Origin: an uncultured bacterium
GTDB taxonomy: Bacteria; Bacteroidota; Ignavibacteria; Kapaibacteriales; UBA4661
DNA length: 64,000 nucleotides
Assembly (NCBI GenBank): GCA_937899715.1
Contig: CALCNX010000030.1
Location: 1 to 64,000, forward strand
Direction: 5' to 3'
The notes below the pieces were generated by a model. The model was not told the DNA's origin and made no database searches. It saw only the letters and a program-made list of their open reading frames with translations. Positions 9,424-18,004 of the stretch are shown here, piece after piece. The position numbers and the translations under genes were made by a program. The number at the start of each line of letters is the position of its first letter. Within the stretch, counting starts at the first letter, position 1.

Positions 9424-11586
9424 TTATTTAATAGCAGTTTTAATCTCCACCTGCACAAAACGGTTGTACCAGCGACCTTCAGGCAATGTATTATTGTAAA
9501 ACGAAGCCACGCCGCCACCGGCATTGATAATATCCGGTAAGTTCAGTTGATTCGCTACATTCTGCGCCTGCTGCTCGGTGAGCGCTCTTGCATTATCGGT
9601 GGAAAGCCGCGCATCTACATAGCCCGTAATAGCAACCTTCGAGCCGGGCTTGATGCCCTTACGCATAATGGTCAGTAACTGCCGTTGGACGCTGGCATCA
9701 GCACTGGAGTATGCGCTCACGCCTTGCATTGTGGAATACACATGATAAATTTCAGTGCGGGTACCTTTCGATTTAGCGGCAGAAATCATTTCCACGGGCA
9801 ATGCCGTGAAGGGCGAACGAGCCGTACGGCTATTGCGGTCGGTCGCTTCGATGCGAAGCGAGATTTCTTGCGCTGTTTGCGGTAAGCTGTCAAGCGGCGC
9901 ATTCGCAAGGTTCCACTCAAAGGTTTTTGGATATGCGTCGCCGCCACGCACTGTTTTAAGCGGGGTATCGGCTTGTGCGATTTCCAACTTCCATGCTTGC
10001 AAGCCCGCTTCGGCTTCGATATCGAAACGTGCTTTCACCACAGGTGGCGTAACGACTTTACCACGGTACTCGAAGCGCAGTTCTTCCAGAATTTCCGGCG
10101 TGTCGGAGGTAATTTCTACACGCCGATTTTCCTCGGCTTCATGCGTATCGTCGCGGTTCACCTGAAATGTTGTGCGAGTAAGCGCCGAGATGCGGCTTGC
10201 AGTGATGCCCCACACGCTGACGAGATATTTTTTCACCTCTTCAGCACGCGAGAGAGCAAGGGTTTTATTGTTTTTCTCAATGATTGCATCCGACATACCC
10301 GTAATGGTCAGTTTTGCCTTTGGCTTTGTTGCCATGCGCTGTCCGATAATATTGAGCAGGTGATAATACGTGTCGAGGTCGCTTTGAAGCGCAAGGCTTT
10401 CCACTTTGAACCGCGAACGGTCAGCAGCATTGAGGAGTTGGTAGCGGTCGGGAATCGTTGCAAAGTTTTCGCTAAAAAAGATTGAACCCAAGATTGGACG
10501 TGACTTTGAAGCGAGCACTTCTTCAATGCGAATGACTGGATTCGGTGTTTCTGCGCCATCGGGTGTAACGCCGACGACGGAGTAGAGTTTCACCGCAGGC
10601 GGTTTGTTGGAGCTTAGTTTGGTATTCGTTGCAATGACTTCCGGCTGCTTGGTTTGCTGCTGTTCTTGCTGACGTTTCACTTCCGCTTCATCGAAAATAG
10701 TCGGATTAGGCGAGAAACGGAGCGAGATTCCGGCACGAATTGAGTTAACACGCCATGTGCGATTTGGGTCGTTCAACAAGCTAAAAAGCGGCACAGTTGG
10801 TAATTGGAATGAATAAAACACCTCCGGTGCAAGCAGTACCGTGCCTTGCTGATTAAGCGGAATTTCATAGCTAATACCACCCGTGAGCCAGAGCGGAACA
10901 GTCCGAAAATTGGGAATGTTTTGGTTGAACTCCGCGCGAATAGTGCTTCCATCACCCCATGTATAATTCGGGTCAAGAATTTGCTCATATTGCCGAACCT
11001 TGCGCTGAATAGCATACCCGGCTGTTCCGCCTACATACAACGATAAATATCGCAGAGGTCGCAGCCACAAAAGCAGCTGTCCGTCAAGCGTACCAAGCTG
11101 CGTTTCCGCAAAATAGCCTAAGGACAAGTCAAATGGTTGATTATTATTACTCGCTCGAACTGTTTCTTGTGCGCGGAATGTAGCACCAAAGCTGGAATAT
11201 CCGGCGCGAAGTGCAATGCCGAATGGTCCTGCAATGGGAAGTTCAAAAAAACCTCCTGCCGAGAAAAGTAATCCGTTTACGCCCGTAATGGATGTAACGG
11301 GCGAGTATTTAACTCCATACGGTGTAGTAACAAGGTCTTGGAAATTGGGTTGATGCTGGTTGTAACTGCCCTGAGCGTACACGCCATAACGGATGTATGG
11401 GTTGGGAATGTCAACGTTTGTGGTAGGCTGCTGTGTGCCTGTGGGCGTGGTGCGTACGCTGTCTTTGGTTGTTGTCGGCAAAGAATTTGGTCGGTCTTGT
11501 GCGAATACCGCATCAAACCTTGTTATTGTCAAATGTGCTGCAACGACCAATACCGTTACAAGCCAAAATCGAAATTGAGTGCTCAT
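9424..11586 (-). CDS. OmpA-family outer-membrane protein with two OmpA-like C-terminal segments
   Basis: The 720-residue protein starts at an ATG giving a signal peptide (MSTQFRFWLVTVLVVAAHL, cleavage near VFAQ). A low-complexity Thr/Gln/Pro stretch leads into a beta-strand-rich N-terminal half (alternating aromatic segments such as YLSLYVGGTAGYAI), probably an outer-membrane barrel. About residues 400-510 form an OmpA-like peptidoglycan-binding region (LSRAEEVKKYLV ... EENRRVEI). The final 75 residues look like a second, degenerate copy (GYVDARLSTDNARALTEQQAQNVANQL ends with NRFVQVEI). A longer frame opens at a TTG at 11700 but has no signal-like start. It lies downstream of the T9SS cargo gene on the same strand. 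Confidence 0.8.
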   Translation of the reverse strand: MSTQFRFWLVTVLVVAAHLTITRFDAVFAQDRPNSLPTTTKDSVRTTPTGTQQPTTNVDIPNPYIRYGVYAQGSYNQHQPNFQDLVTTPYGVKYSPVTSITGVNGLLFSAGGFFELPIAGPFGIALRAGYSSFGATFRAQETVRASNNNQPFDLSLGYFAETQLGTLDGQLLLWLRPLRYLSLYVGGTAGYAIQRKVRQYEQILDPNYTWGDGSTIRAEFNQNIPNFRTVPLWLTGGISYEIPLNQQGTVLLAPEVFYSFQLPTVPLFSLLNDPNRTWRVNSIRAGISLRFSPNPTIFDEAEVKRQQEQQQTKQPEVIATNTKLSSNKPPAVKLYSVVGVTPDGAETPNPVIRIEEVLASKSRPILGSIFFSENFATIPDRYQLLNAADRSRFKVESLALQSDLDTYYHLLNIIGQRMATKPKAKLTITGMSDAIIEKNNKTLALSRAEEVKKYLVSVWGITASRISALTRTTFQVNRDDTHEAEENRRVEITSDTPEILEELRFEYRGKVVTPPVVKARFDIEAEAGLQAWKLEIAQADTPLKTVRGGDAYPKTFEWNLANAPLDSLPQTAQEISLRIEATDRNSRTARSPFTALPVEMISAAKSKGTRTEIYHVYSTMQGVSAYSSADASVQRQLLTIMRKGIKPGSKVAITGYVDARLSTDNARALTEQQAQNVANQLNLPDIINAGGGVASFYNNTLPEGRWYNRFVQVEIKTAIK

Positions 11587-11641
11587 TACTGATAAATGAA
11601 ATGAAGAATGTTTGATGATTGTCGGTGATAAAGAGGCGACA

Positions 11642-14600
11642 TTATTGCCCAAGAATAAGTAATTGCCTACTGACAATTTCTTCCCGTACCCGCACAACAA
11701 GCATATAAGCGCCTGTGGGAAGGTTTTTGGTGTTGAGCGAAATGCCGTAGGTTCCTGCTTCCGAAAGCGCAGACTTTTGAGTCTGCATGGTCAAACCCAT
11801 ACTGCTCACAACGCTGAGTTCAATATCATCGACAGCGCTTCGCACCGTTACGATTGCTTCCACGGCATCCGTCGCCGGATTGGGGGTTATGCTCAATGCC
11901 GACAGCACTGCCGTAGAGCGAGGGCGAATGATACGTCCATACGTTTCAATAGAAATAGCGGTATCGTTCAGAATTCTACGGATATTTGCGCCGTTTGTGG
12001 CTGTGCCTTGTCCGGCATCATTCCATGTAAATTCTGCCAGACGAATTGCTGTTGCAATGGTATCGGTCAGAAGTGCCTGTGCCTTGAATTCTACCAGAAT
12101 GACATCGCTCGTGCGATTGCCACGTGGAACGGGAATGTTGCGGAAGCGAATCCGATTGGGCGTAAGCGTGCGCTGCTGGTCGGTCAGATTCGTAGGTTGC
12201 GATACGCTGCGTGGGAAAAGAACATTCGCATTCACAATCCAAATATCGGCGTTGAAATTTTGCGCACGAGCAGCATAGAATGATGATTCTAAGCCGGACG
12301 AGCGGCGCATAACAAGCTGCACGGTGACGGTATCGCCGACTTCAGGACGCGGTAGATTATTTTTGAACGGAGCAAAACGGAAGCCAATCTCAGTTTCGGC
12401 GCATGGTGCTTGAACATTTACAGGAACGCACTGCACGCCACGCCCTGAAAGCAAGGCGTAGAGCGTGTCGCCCGATGCCGAGCGAAAACGTATCACACCT
12501 TGATGAAGAACGGTATCGCGCGGAGAAAAAGTGGCAATAAAACTTGCTGGAGAAGTTGCCGTTACGGTGCTCCGCGAGAACGGCAGTCCAAGTGCAAAAG
12601 CGCTGCGTGGAGTGCCTGATACCGGAAAGACTTCCGAGCCGATGACTTCTTGAGATGTTGTTTGTTGTGCACTGAGACGTGTTTGCAAGCCGCGTCGTTC
12701 GCTGTCATTCAGAACCACATCACCAAATTCCACCCGTGTAGGGTCGAGAACAAGACGCTGCGCCGTAGCTGGTGGCGTAATGAAATAGAACGGGATTGCC
12801 CACGTGCTACTCGTTACGCTGTTCGCAGCTCGCACTGCCCATGCGTAAGCGGTGTTTGGCTGAAGCGTAAAGGCAGGCTGAACTGTCGTTGCTTGGTTAA
12901 TGGTTGTTGTGAAAAGCGGCGCAGCGAAGCCATTTTGCTCTGTGAACGTATTATCAAAGCGTGCAATTTGAATGATGTATTGGCTTGGTACAGACAAAAA
13001 GGCGCTCGGCAGCCACGAAAGCGGTGTTGCTGTGCCCGAGGGAACGCGCCCGTCTGTTTGCGTTGCCACAGGAAGCAGCACAGGCGGCAGAAGCACAGGA
13101 GTAACCCGCACACCGCTCACCACCACACTGACGAAGCGGTCGCAGGGACCAAATGCAATCAGCAATGTATCGGTCGTCAAACCGTCACGTTTCGGATCAA
13201 AAACCACCTGTAAGTCGAGCGACTGACCCGCCTGAACACTTGCTCCTATGCCGGAGATGAAGCGGAATGCGCCAGATGTACTGCGTGGTGTACCAAGCGT
13301 AAGCGTTGTACCATCGGGACTGGTGTTAGTGAAACGGATTGTTTGTGTAGTAGAAAGGCGGAAAAAGGTATTGACCGTATCAAAAACGACCGCAGCAGGC
13401 GCAGATGCTTGCGGCAACAAAATTCCGATTTGAAGTGATTGCGTGAGTGGTACCCCCGCACCATTGCGGTCGGTAACGGTCAACGTATAGCGAGTAGGCT
13501 GAGTCGGCGAGATGAAAGCACGAATAATACCATTGGCATCAATGCTCGACGAATCCACACGCGGCGACCATTCTATTTTGTAGGGTGGAACCCCGCTTGA
13601 AATGGTTGCTGTGAGCGGTGTTGTTACTCCGGGGCAAATCGTCGTTTGTGGTGTGGTGATGGGTGAAAGGCTGAAGGGAACTACACTCAGCGACGTTTCG
13701 GCAAACTGCCCGTCGTCGTTTGTAAGGCGCAGTGTGAGTGTTGCCTGAGAAGTGACAAGTGTCGCCGGAACGCTTACGATAACGCGTGCAGAAGTGGTAT
13801 TTTCCACAATGCGAAGCGGTACTCCAGCCAGACGCACCGTGAGCGGCGCAATACTAGGCGCTTCCACGTTTGCACTGGTAAAATAATTACGACCATTGAT
13901 AGTCAGCAGGAAATCACTATTGCCGACGCTCACGCGCGGTGGGTCGAGGTCGGTAATCGCAGGCGGGTAGGCGCGCACACGGAAGGGATAATCGAAAAAC
14001 TGCCCGTTCGGGTTCGTTACGCGAATAAACTTACGCCCTGCCACCGATACGGCAACCGCTGGAACGCGTCCTATAATGGCAACATCATTGACACGCTCTT
14101 TGATGTCAATTGGTACGCCAGCCAGCGTTGCCGTGGCACTACTACTGGGGCTTGCTGCATTATTAAAGAATGTACGACCAATAATTTGCAAATCAAAGTC
14201 TGGGTCGCCAACAGTCACGGAATCCGGTGCAATACGACTAATAAACGGTGCAACGGCACCGGACACCGTGAAAAGGGCAGTTGTGCGTTGTCCGTCTTGA
14301 TTTTGGAGCGTGAATGTTTTCACGCCGTCGCTCGTGAGGACTGACACTGGCAGCGCTACCACGACGCTGTTCGGTGTCCAGCTAATGCGACGCAAGCCCA
14401 GCCCGGCAAACGTAACCAGAGGGTCATTAAAATCTTTTCCGTTCAGTGTGATAATTGAATCTGCGCCAGACTGGCGTGACGGAGTGGAGGACGGCGTTAG
14501 TTGGACAATCACAGGCGGCGGGTTTTGGAAGACCGTGCCACGTAGGATATTAGGTCCGGCAGCAGCAAAAAGCTGTCCTGCAAAAGGCAATAACGTTCCG

Positions 14601-15538
14601 GCAGCACGAATAGGAAAACCAGTATTAACGTTTGTCCAGAAACGCCCCAGATTTGCCGTTGCATAAACACCAATGGATGTAGCCGCATAAATACGGTCGC
14701 CAAATGTTGCCATCGCAGTAATAGTTGGATTATCCAATTGGGTACTGAAAGGATTCCACGTAGGACCAATATCGGTAGATTGGAACACGCCTGCGCCGTT
14801 TGTTCCGGCAAATATACGGACGTTACTCACCGTCGTAAACGATGTAACCGATAACGGGCTCAGTCCTTGAAATGGCTGTATCCAAGAAGCGTTCGTGCTG
14901 TCGGGCGAAATGTAGTAAACGCCTTCATTGGGTGTTCCGGCAAAAACTCTGCGATTGAAAAAGAGAAGCGTTGTGATAAACTGCGTAGAGGACATTCCGC
15001 GATTGTAATACTCCCATGTTGTACCATCGTCCACCGACCGAAATACACCGTTACTGGAGCCAACAAAAAGAACTTTTCGGTTGTCGAAACTACCGACTGC
15101 TCCGGCAGTGATGAACGTTGCCCCAAAAGTGCCTATGCTCACCGGTACTCGTGTCCACGACTGCCCACCGTCAATGGTGCGAAAAAGCCCATTGGTTGTT
15201 CCGGCATACAGGCTAAAATCATCAACAAAAAGAGTATTAACGGTTAATGCTGCTAATCCACTATTAACCGCAGCCCATGTGCGTCCCGAATCAATGGAAC
15301 GATAGACACCCGCACCGCCCGTTCCAGCGAATAATGAGGTGGTCGGTGCAAAACGATTCGGCTGCGAAACAAGCGCCGTGATGGTGATAGAGCGCGGAGG
15401 AGAGAGCGTCACGGGAAGCCCTTGGCTGCTAAACTCCCAGTTGAGCGTTGTGAGGTCTTGCGCGGTGGCAGGAAGCACCTCGGCGAGAAGCACGACAAAC
15501 GAGAGTATGATACAAGCAAAAAAATATCGTGATTTCAT
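11642..15538 (-). CDS. Large secreted Asp-box/IPT protein with T9SS C-terminal sorting domain
   Basis: The 1,298-residue protein opens with a signal peptide (MKSRYFFACIILSFVVLLA). Residues 40-340 hold at least five Asp-box repeats of the S/T-x-D-x-G-x-x-W type (SIDSGRTW, TIDGGQSW, SVDDGTTW, STDIGPTW and a TANLGRFW variant), suggesting a beta-propeller. Three IPT/TIG-like immunoglobulin folds follow (about 345-640), then a gliding-type Ig-like segment, Fn3-like and cohesin-like parts. The last 80 residues (SITPNPATDAVEA ... LPTGAYMLVVR) match a type IX secretion sorting domain. It is therefore expected on the cell surface or secreted. The ligand or substrate is unknown. Confidence 0.85.
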   Translation of the reverse strand: MKSRYFFACIILSFVVLLAEVLPATAQDLTTLNWEFSSQGLPVTLSPPRSITITALVSQPNRFAPTTSLFAGTGGAGVYRSIDSGRTWAAVNSGLAALTVNTLFVDDFSLYAGTTNGLFRTIDGGQSWTRVPVSIGTFGATFITAGAVGSFDNRKVLFVGSSNGVFRSVDDGTTWEYYNRGMSSTQFITTLLFFNRRVFAGTPNEGVYYISPDSTNASWIQPFQGLSPLSVTSFTTVSNVRIFAGTNGAGVFQSTDIGPTWNPFSTQLDNPTITAMATFGDRIYAATSIGVYATANLGRFWTNVNTGFPIRAAGTLLPFAGQLFAAAGPNILRGTVFQNPPPVIVQLTPSSTPSRQSGADSIITLNGKDFNDPLVTFAGLGLRRISWTPNSVVVALPVSVLTSDGVKTFTLQNQDGQRTTALFTVSGAVAPFISRIAPDSVTVGDPDFDLQIIGRTFFNNAASPSSSATATLAGVPIDIKERVNDVAIIGRVPAVAVSVAGRKFIRVTNPNGQFFDYPFRVRAYPPAITDLDPPRVSVGNSDFLLTINGRNYFTSANVEAPSIAPLTVRLAGVPLRIVENTTSARVIVSVPATLVTSQATLTLRLTNDDGQFAETSLSVVPFSLSPITTPQTTICPGVTTPLTATISSGVPPYKIEWSPRVDSSSIDANGIIRAFISPTQPTRYTLTVTDRNGAGVPLTQSLQIGILLPQASAPAAVVFDTVNTFFRLSTTQTIRFTNTSPDGTTLTLGTPRSTSGAFRFISGIGASVQAGQSLDLQVVFDPKRDGLTTDTLLIAFGPCDRFVSVVVSGVRVTPVLLPPVLLPVATQTDGRVPSGTATPLSWLPSAFLSVPSQYIIQIARFDNTFTEQNGFAAPLFTTTINQATTVQPAFTLQPNTAYAWAVRAANSVTSSTWAIPFYFITPPATAQRLVLDPTRVEFGDVVLNDSERRGLQTRLSAQQTTSQEVIGSEVFPVSGTPRSAFALGLPFSRSTVTATSPASFIATFSPRDTVLHQGVIRFRSASGDTLYALLSGRGVQCVPVNVQAPCAETEIGFRFAPFKNNLPRPEVGDTVTVQLVMRRSSGLESSFYAARAQNFNADIWIVNANVLFPRSVSQPTNLTDQQRTLTPNRIRFRNIPVPRGNRTSDVILVEFKAQALLTDTIATAIRLAEFTWNDAGQGTATNGANIRRILNDTAISIETYGRIIRPRSTAVLSALSITPNPATDAVEAIVTVRSAVDDIELSVVSSMGLTMQTQKSALSEAGTYGISLNTKNLPTGAYMLVVRVREEIVSRQLLILGQ

Positions 15539-15876
15539 GCGGTCTTTGTTGATAGTCTGTTTTGTTTCGGGAGCGTGTCAGCGTTTTTGTGTAGGGAACT
15601 GTACGAAAATGAGACGTTTTGCGTTCTCTTGGGGAAACTTTTCGTTCGCCTACATGATACAACGCCATTCTCCCAAGTGGTTCTGGGAAATCTACTGCAC
15701 AGACTGTGCCATTTTCTGCTCAACCTCTGAAAAGTCGGTATGCGCAAAATGTCGCAAACGCCCAAGTTACGGAACTTTCTGCTTTTGACCACATAATTTT
15801 GTTCCCTAGTCTAGGATGAAATGCGTAACTTTGTGGCTTGGTAGAATTATTTTACAATGTCATAAGCTGCTAAATA
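15539..15876. other. Divergent intergenic region between T9SS cargo gene and DinB-like gene
   Basis: This 338-bp stretch separates two divergent genes and should hold both promoters. Short overlapping frames here show no family resemblance. The only element I can name is the TAACTTTG box listed separately. Confidence 0.5.
15826..15833 (+). promoter_or_regulatory. Possible Bacteroidota -7 promoter element (TAACTTTG)
   Basis: TAACTTTG matches the Bacteroidota sigma-factor -7 consensus TAnnTTTG and lies 43 bp before the DinB-like start. A TTTG at 15798-15801 could be the -33 box, but its 24-nt spacing is longer than the usual 19-21. Confidence 0.35.
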
Positions 15877-16359
15877 ATGACTGCTGAATGTCGCTTAAAC
15901 GTATGGATGCTTGCTTTCACCCGCAGCCTCATTGAGGATTTGTCGGACGAACAGTTATATCTGTGCATTGGCTTGACCAACCCGCCGTCGTGGATACTTG
16001 GGCATCTTGCTGCGGAAGCGGACAAGGCGCTGACCATACTCGGTGAAAGGCAGATTCTACCAGACGACTGGCATAGCTCATATTTACAAGGTTCTTCGCC
16101 AGATGTTGTGCAAGTACGCCATACAAAGCACGAGCTTTGGCAAGCAAATGAGACCGTCTATGCTGCTTTGCGAGAAGCGATGGTACAACTGCCTCAAGAA
16201 CGGCTTCAAGAGCCATCACACAGCGATTTCCTCCGCGAACATTTGCCGACGCGAGGCGATTGGCTGGGGCATATCCTGACAACGCACGTGGCGATGCACG
16301 CCGGACAAATTCAGTATTGGCGGCGCTTGCAGGGCATGGAACGTGGGTTTGAAAAATAA
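15877..16359 (+). CDS. DinB-like four-helix metal-binding protein
   Basis: The 160-residue protein fits the DinB/YfiT superfamily. One His ligand lies in PSWILGHLAAEADKAL, and an HxxxH pair lies near the C terminus (HVAMHAGQIQYWRR), the usual three-His metal site. Members are often thiol-dependent transferases or damage-inducible proteins of unknown substrate. The gene ends 12 bp before the antitoxin start and may share its transcript. Confidence 0.75.
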   Translation: MTAECRLNVWMLAFTRSLIEDLSDEQLYLCIGLTNPPSWILGHLAAEADKALTILGERQILPDDWHSSYLQGSSPDVVQVRHTKHELWQANETVYAALREAMVQLPQERLQEPSHSDFLREHLPTRGDWLGHILTTHVAMHAGQIQYWRRLQGMERGFEK

Positions 16360-16371
16360 ACAATTAGTAGT

Positions 16372-16623
16372 ATGACCAAAATCATCAACATAGAAACCGA
16401 CAAATTCACGCTTGCGGAACTGTTTGCTATTGTGCGCGGTGGCGATGAGGTGATTCTGAAGGAAGCGAATCAAGTAATTGCAAGGGTACTACCACCGGAG
16501 AATCGCAGTACTGATAAGCCCAAACGTTATGGTCCGGGATTATTTGCAGGAAGCGCATTATACCTAGCAGAAGATTTCGATGATGAGCTGCCGATGAGTT
16601 TTTGGTTGGGAGAAGACAAATGA
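16372..16623 (+). CDS. Type II antitoxin, Phd/YefM-like
   Basis: The 83-residue protein has the compact N-terminal fold of Phd-type antitoxins (TLAELFAIVRGGDEVILKEANQ followed by IARVLP, residues 13-40), which binds DNA and autorepresses the operon. The acidic, Trp-containing C terminus (AEDFDDELPMSFWLGED) is the kind of disordered tail that blocks a PIN toxin. Its stop codon overlaps the toxin start (ATGA), a typical toxin-antitoxin arrangement. Its first 11 codons are nearly repeated at the start of the lipoprotein gene at 17035. Confidence 0.85.
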   Translation: MTKIINIETDKFTLAELFAIVRGGDEVILKEANQVIARVLPPENRSTDKPKRYGPGLFAGSALYLAEDFDDELPMSFWLGEDK

Positions 16624-17003
16624 AGGTTCTTTTGGATACACACATTTTCATTTGGTATTCCATTTCTCCTGAACACCTTTCAGCGAAGGCGTTATCGATG
16701 ATTGAGAATGCAGATACTTTGTTCATCAGCATCGCCAGTATATGGGAAATGCAAATCAAGGTTTCATTAAAAAAACTAGACCTTGGGCAACCACTACCAC
16801 TGGTAATCAGCGATGAGTGTCGGAATAACGATTTTCGTATTCTTCCCATAACCCCCGACCACATCTATCGCCTTGCAGATTTACCGCACCATCATGGCGA
16901 TCCGTTCGATAGAATCCTTGTGACGCAGGCGCAGCACGAAGGTCTGACTCTCGTAACTACAGACGGGAATATCCCGAAGTATGACGTGGAAACAGCGTGG
17001 TAA
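16620..17003 (+). CDS. VapC-family PIN-domain toxin
   Basis: The 127-residue protein is a PIN-domain ribonuclease of the kind paired with Phd/YefM antitoxins. Acidic active-site residues are in place: Asp6 (LLDTH), Glu43 (SIWEMQIK), Asp94 or Asp97 (GDPFDRILVTQA) and Asp115 (TTDGNI). Related toxins cleave tRNA or rRNA. The start at 16620 overlaps the antitoxin stop by four bases. An upstream in-frame TTG at 16602 lies inside the antitoxin and is not needed. All key residues are intact, so the module is probably functional. Confidence 0.88.
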   Translation: MKVLLDTHIFIWYSISPEHLSAKALSMIENADTLFISIASIWEMQIKVSLKKLDLGQPLPLVISDECRNNDFRILPITPDHIYRLADLPHHHGDPFDRILVTQAQHEGLTLVTTDGNIPKYDVETAW

Positions 17004-17034
17004 GGGCGTTTTCAAGAAAAACAATTGTACAGCA

Positions 17035-17940
17035 ATGACCCGAATCATCAACTTAGAAACCAATAAAAATCAGCTTTCGACGGTAATCCGTTGTTTGCTT
17101 GGTGGGTTGTGTTTGGTGATGATGGGGAGTTTGCAGAGTTGCCGAACTGCCGTTACTACTCAGGCTTCTGTGGCATTAAATACCTACCAAACGGCACAGA
17201 CGATGCCTGCTGGTGGCTTTGGTTTTCGAGTGATTGGTCCATCTTTTGCCACATCAATTGGTGCAGTATCGCAGTATAGAGACTTTTCAAGAGTGAACGA
17301 TGCTATGTATGTCGGTGGTCTAGATTTTCAATTCGGACTTGGTAAAGGTTGGGATATTGGTTTGATGACGCGTGCAGATTTTAATTTTATAGACGCAAGT
17401 CTTTCTGCTCGACCTTATGCAAAAGTCCGCATCACCGAAAGCGAAGCGCCATTCATTGGTTCCATCTTGTTTGGTGGTGAGATAGTTGCTGGTAGTGCTA
17501 ATAATGATCAGCAAATTTACAGAGGTTTGTTCGGTCAGCCAGAGCCATTATCAATAGATAGTTCTCGACCGAACATATCTGCCTCTCTGAGTTCTTCGAC
17601 CTATCGTGTGTTTGTTTCCTTTCCAATAAATTTTGCTATCTCTACGAATGATGATATTATTATACATCCCGGGCTGCATTATCTTGAGCAGCATATCGTT
17701 GGCGGTGAAAATTACTATTATGCGGATACTGCTTCGTCAATAAGACCATACCAGCCAACTATCTTGCGTTCAATACAAAGAGATGCAATCAATCGTTATT
17801 TAATTCCGTCTCTTGGTATTAGCATTCGTGGACGAACCAATGAATTTTTTATCCAGCCCGAACTCACGCTTGCTATTGCAGGAGAAAACGTTTTATGGAA
17901 CCTTGGCATAAGTTTCCAATTTGGCAAGTTTGGTAAATAA
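17035..17940 (+). CDS. Predicted outer-membrane lipoprotein with beta-barrel-like body
   Basis: The 301-residue protein has a lipoprotein signal with Cys36 after GSLQS. The mature part is rich in alternating hydrophobic strands and ends in WNLGISFQFGKFGK, which looks like an outer-membrane beta-strand ending. I recognise no named family. The n-region MTRIINLETNK is nearly identical to the start of the upstream antitoxin (MTKIINIETDK), and the DNA matches at 28 of 33 positions. The 5-prime end may thus derive from an antitoxin gene. The frame also opens at ATG 16981 inside the toxin gene; I prefer 17035. Confidence 0.65.
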   Translation: MTRIINLETNKNQLSTVIRCLLGGLCLVMMGSLQSCRTAVTTQASVALNTYQTAQTMPAGGFGFRVIGPSFATSIGAVSQYRDFSRVNDAMYVGGLDFQFGLGKGWDIGLMTRADFNFIDASLSARPYAKVRITESEAPFIGSILFGGEIVAGSANNDQQIYRGLFGQPEPLSIDSSRPNISASLSSSTYRVFVSFPINFAISTNDDIIIHPGLHYLEQHIVGGENYYYADTASSIRPYQPTILRSIQRDAINRYLIPSLGISIRGRTNEFFIQPELTLAIAGENVLWNLGISFQFGKFGK

Positions 17941-17962
17941 TTACCTTCAACACCGCATAAAA

Positions 17963-17997
17963 ACTCAACATTCAAAATTCATCACTCAACATTTCCC
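17963..17997 (+). repeat. Heptamer-type short tandem repeat in the alaS leader
   Basis: Five consecutive 7-mers read ACTCAAC, ATTCAAA, ATTCATC, ACTCAAC and ATTTCCC, ending 8 bp before the alaS ATG. Two copies are identical, and the frame of 7 is kept across 35 bp. Similar arrays occur near 39.7 and 50.5 kb. Confidence 0.5.
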
Positions 17998-18004
17998 AAC
18001 AACA

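Noticed and set aside
15339..15788. 149-codon plus-strand gene overlapping the T9SS protein start
   Set aside because: It overlaps a well-supported signal-peptide-coding region on the other strand and shows no recognisable family.
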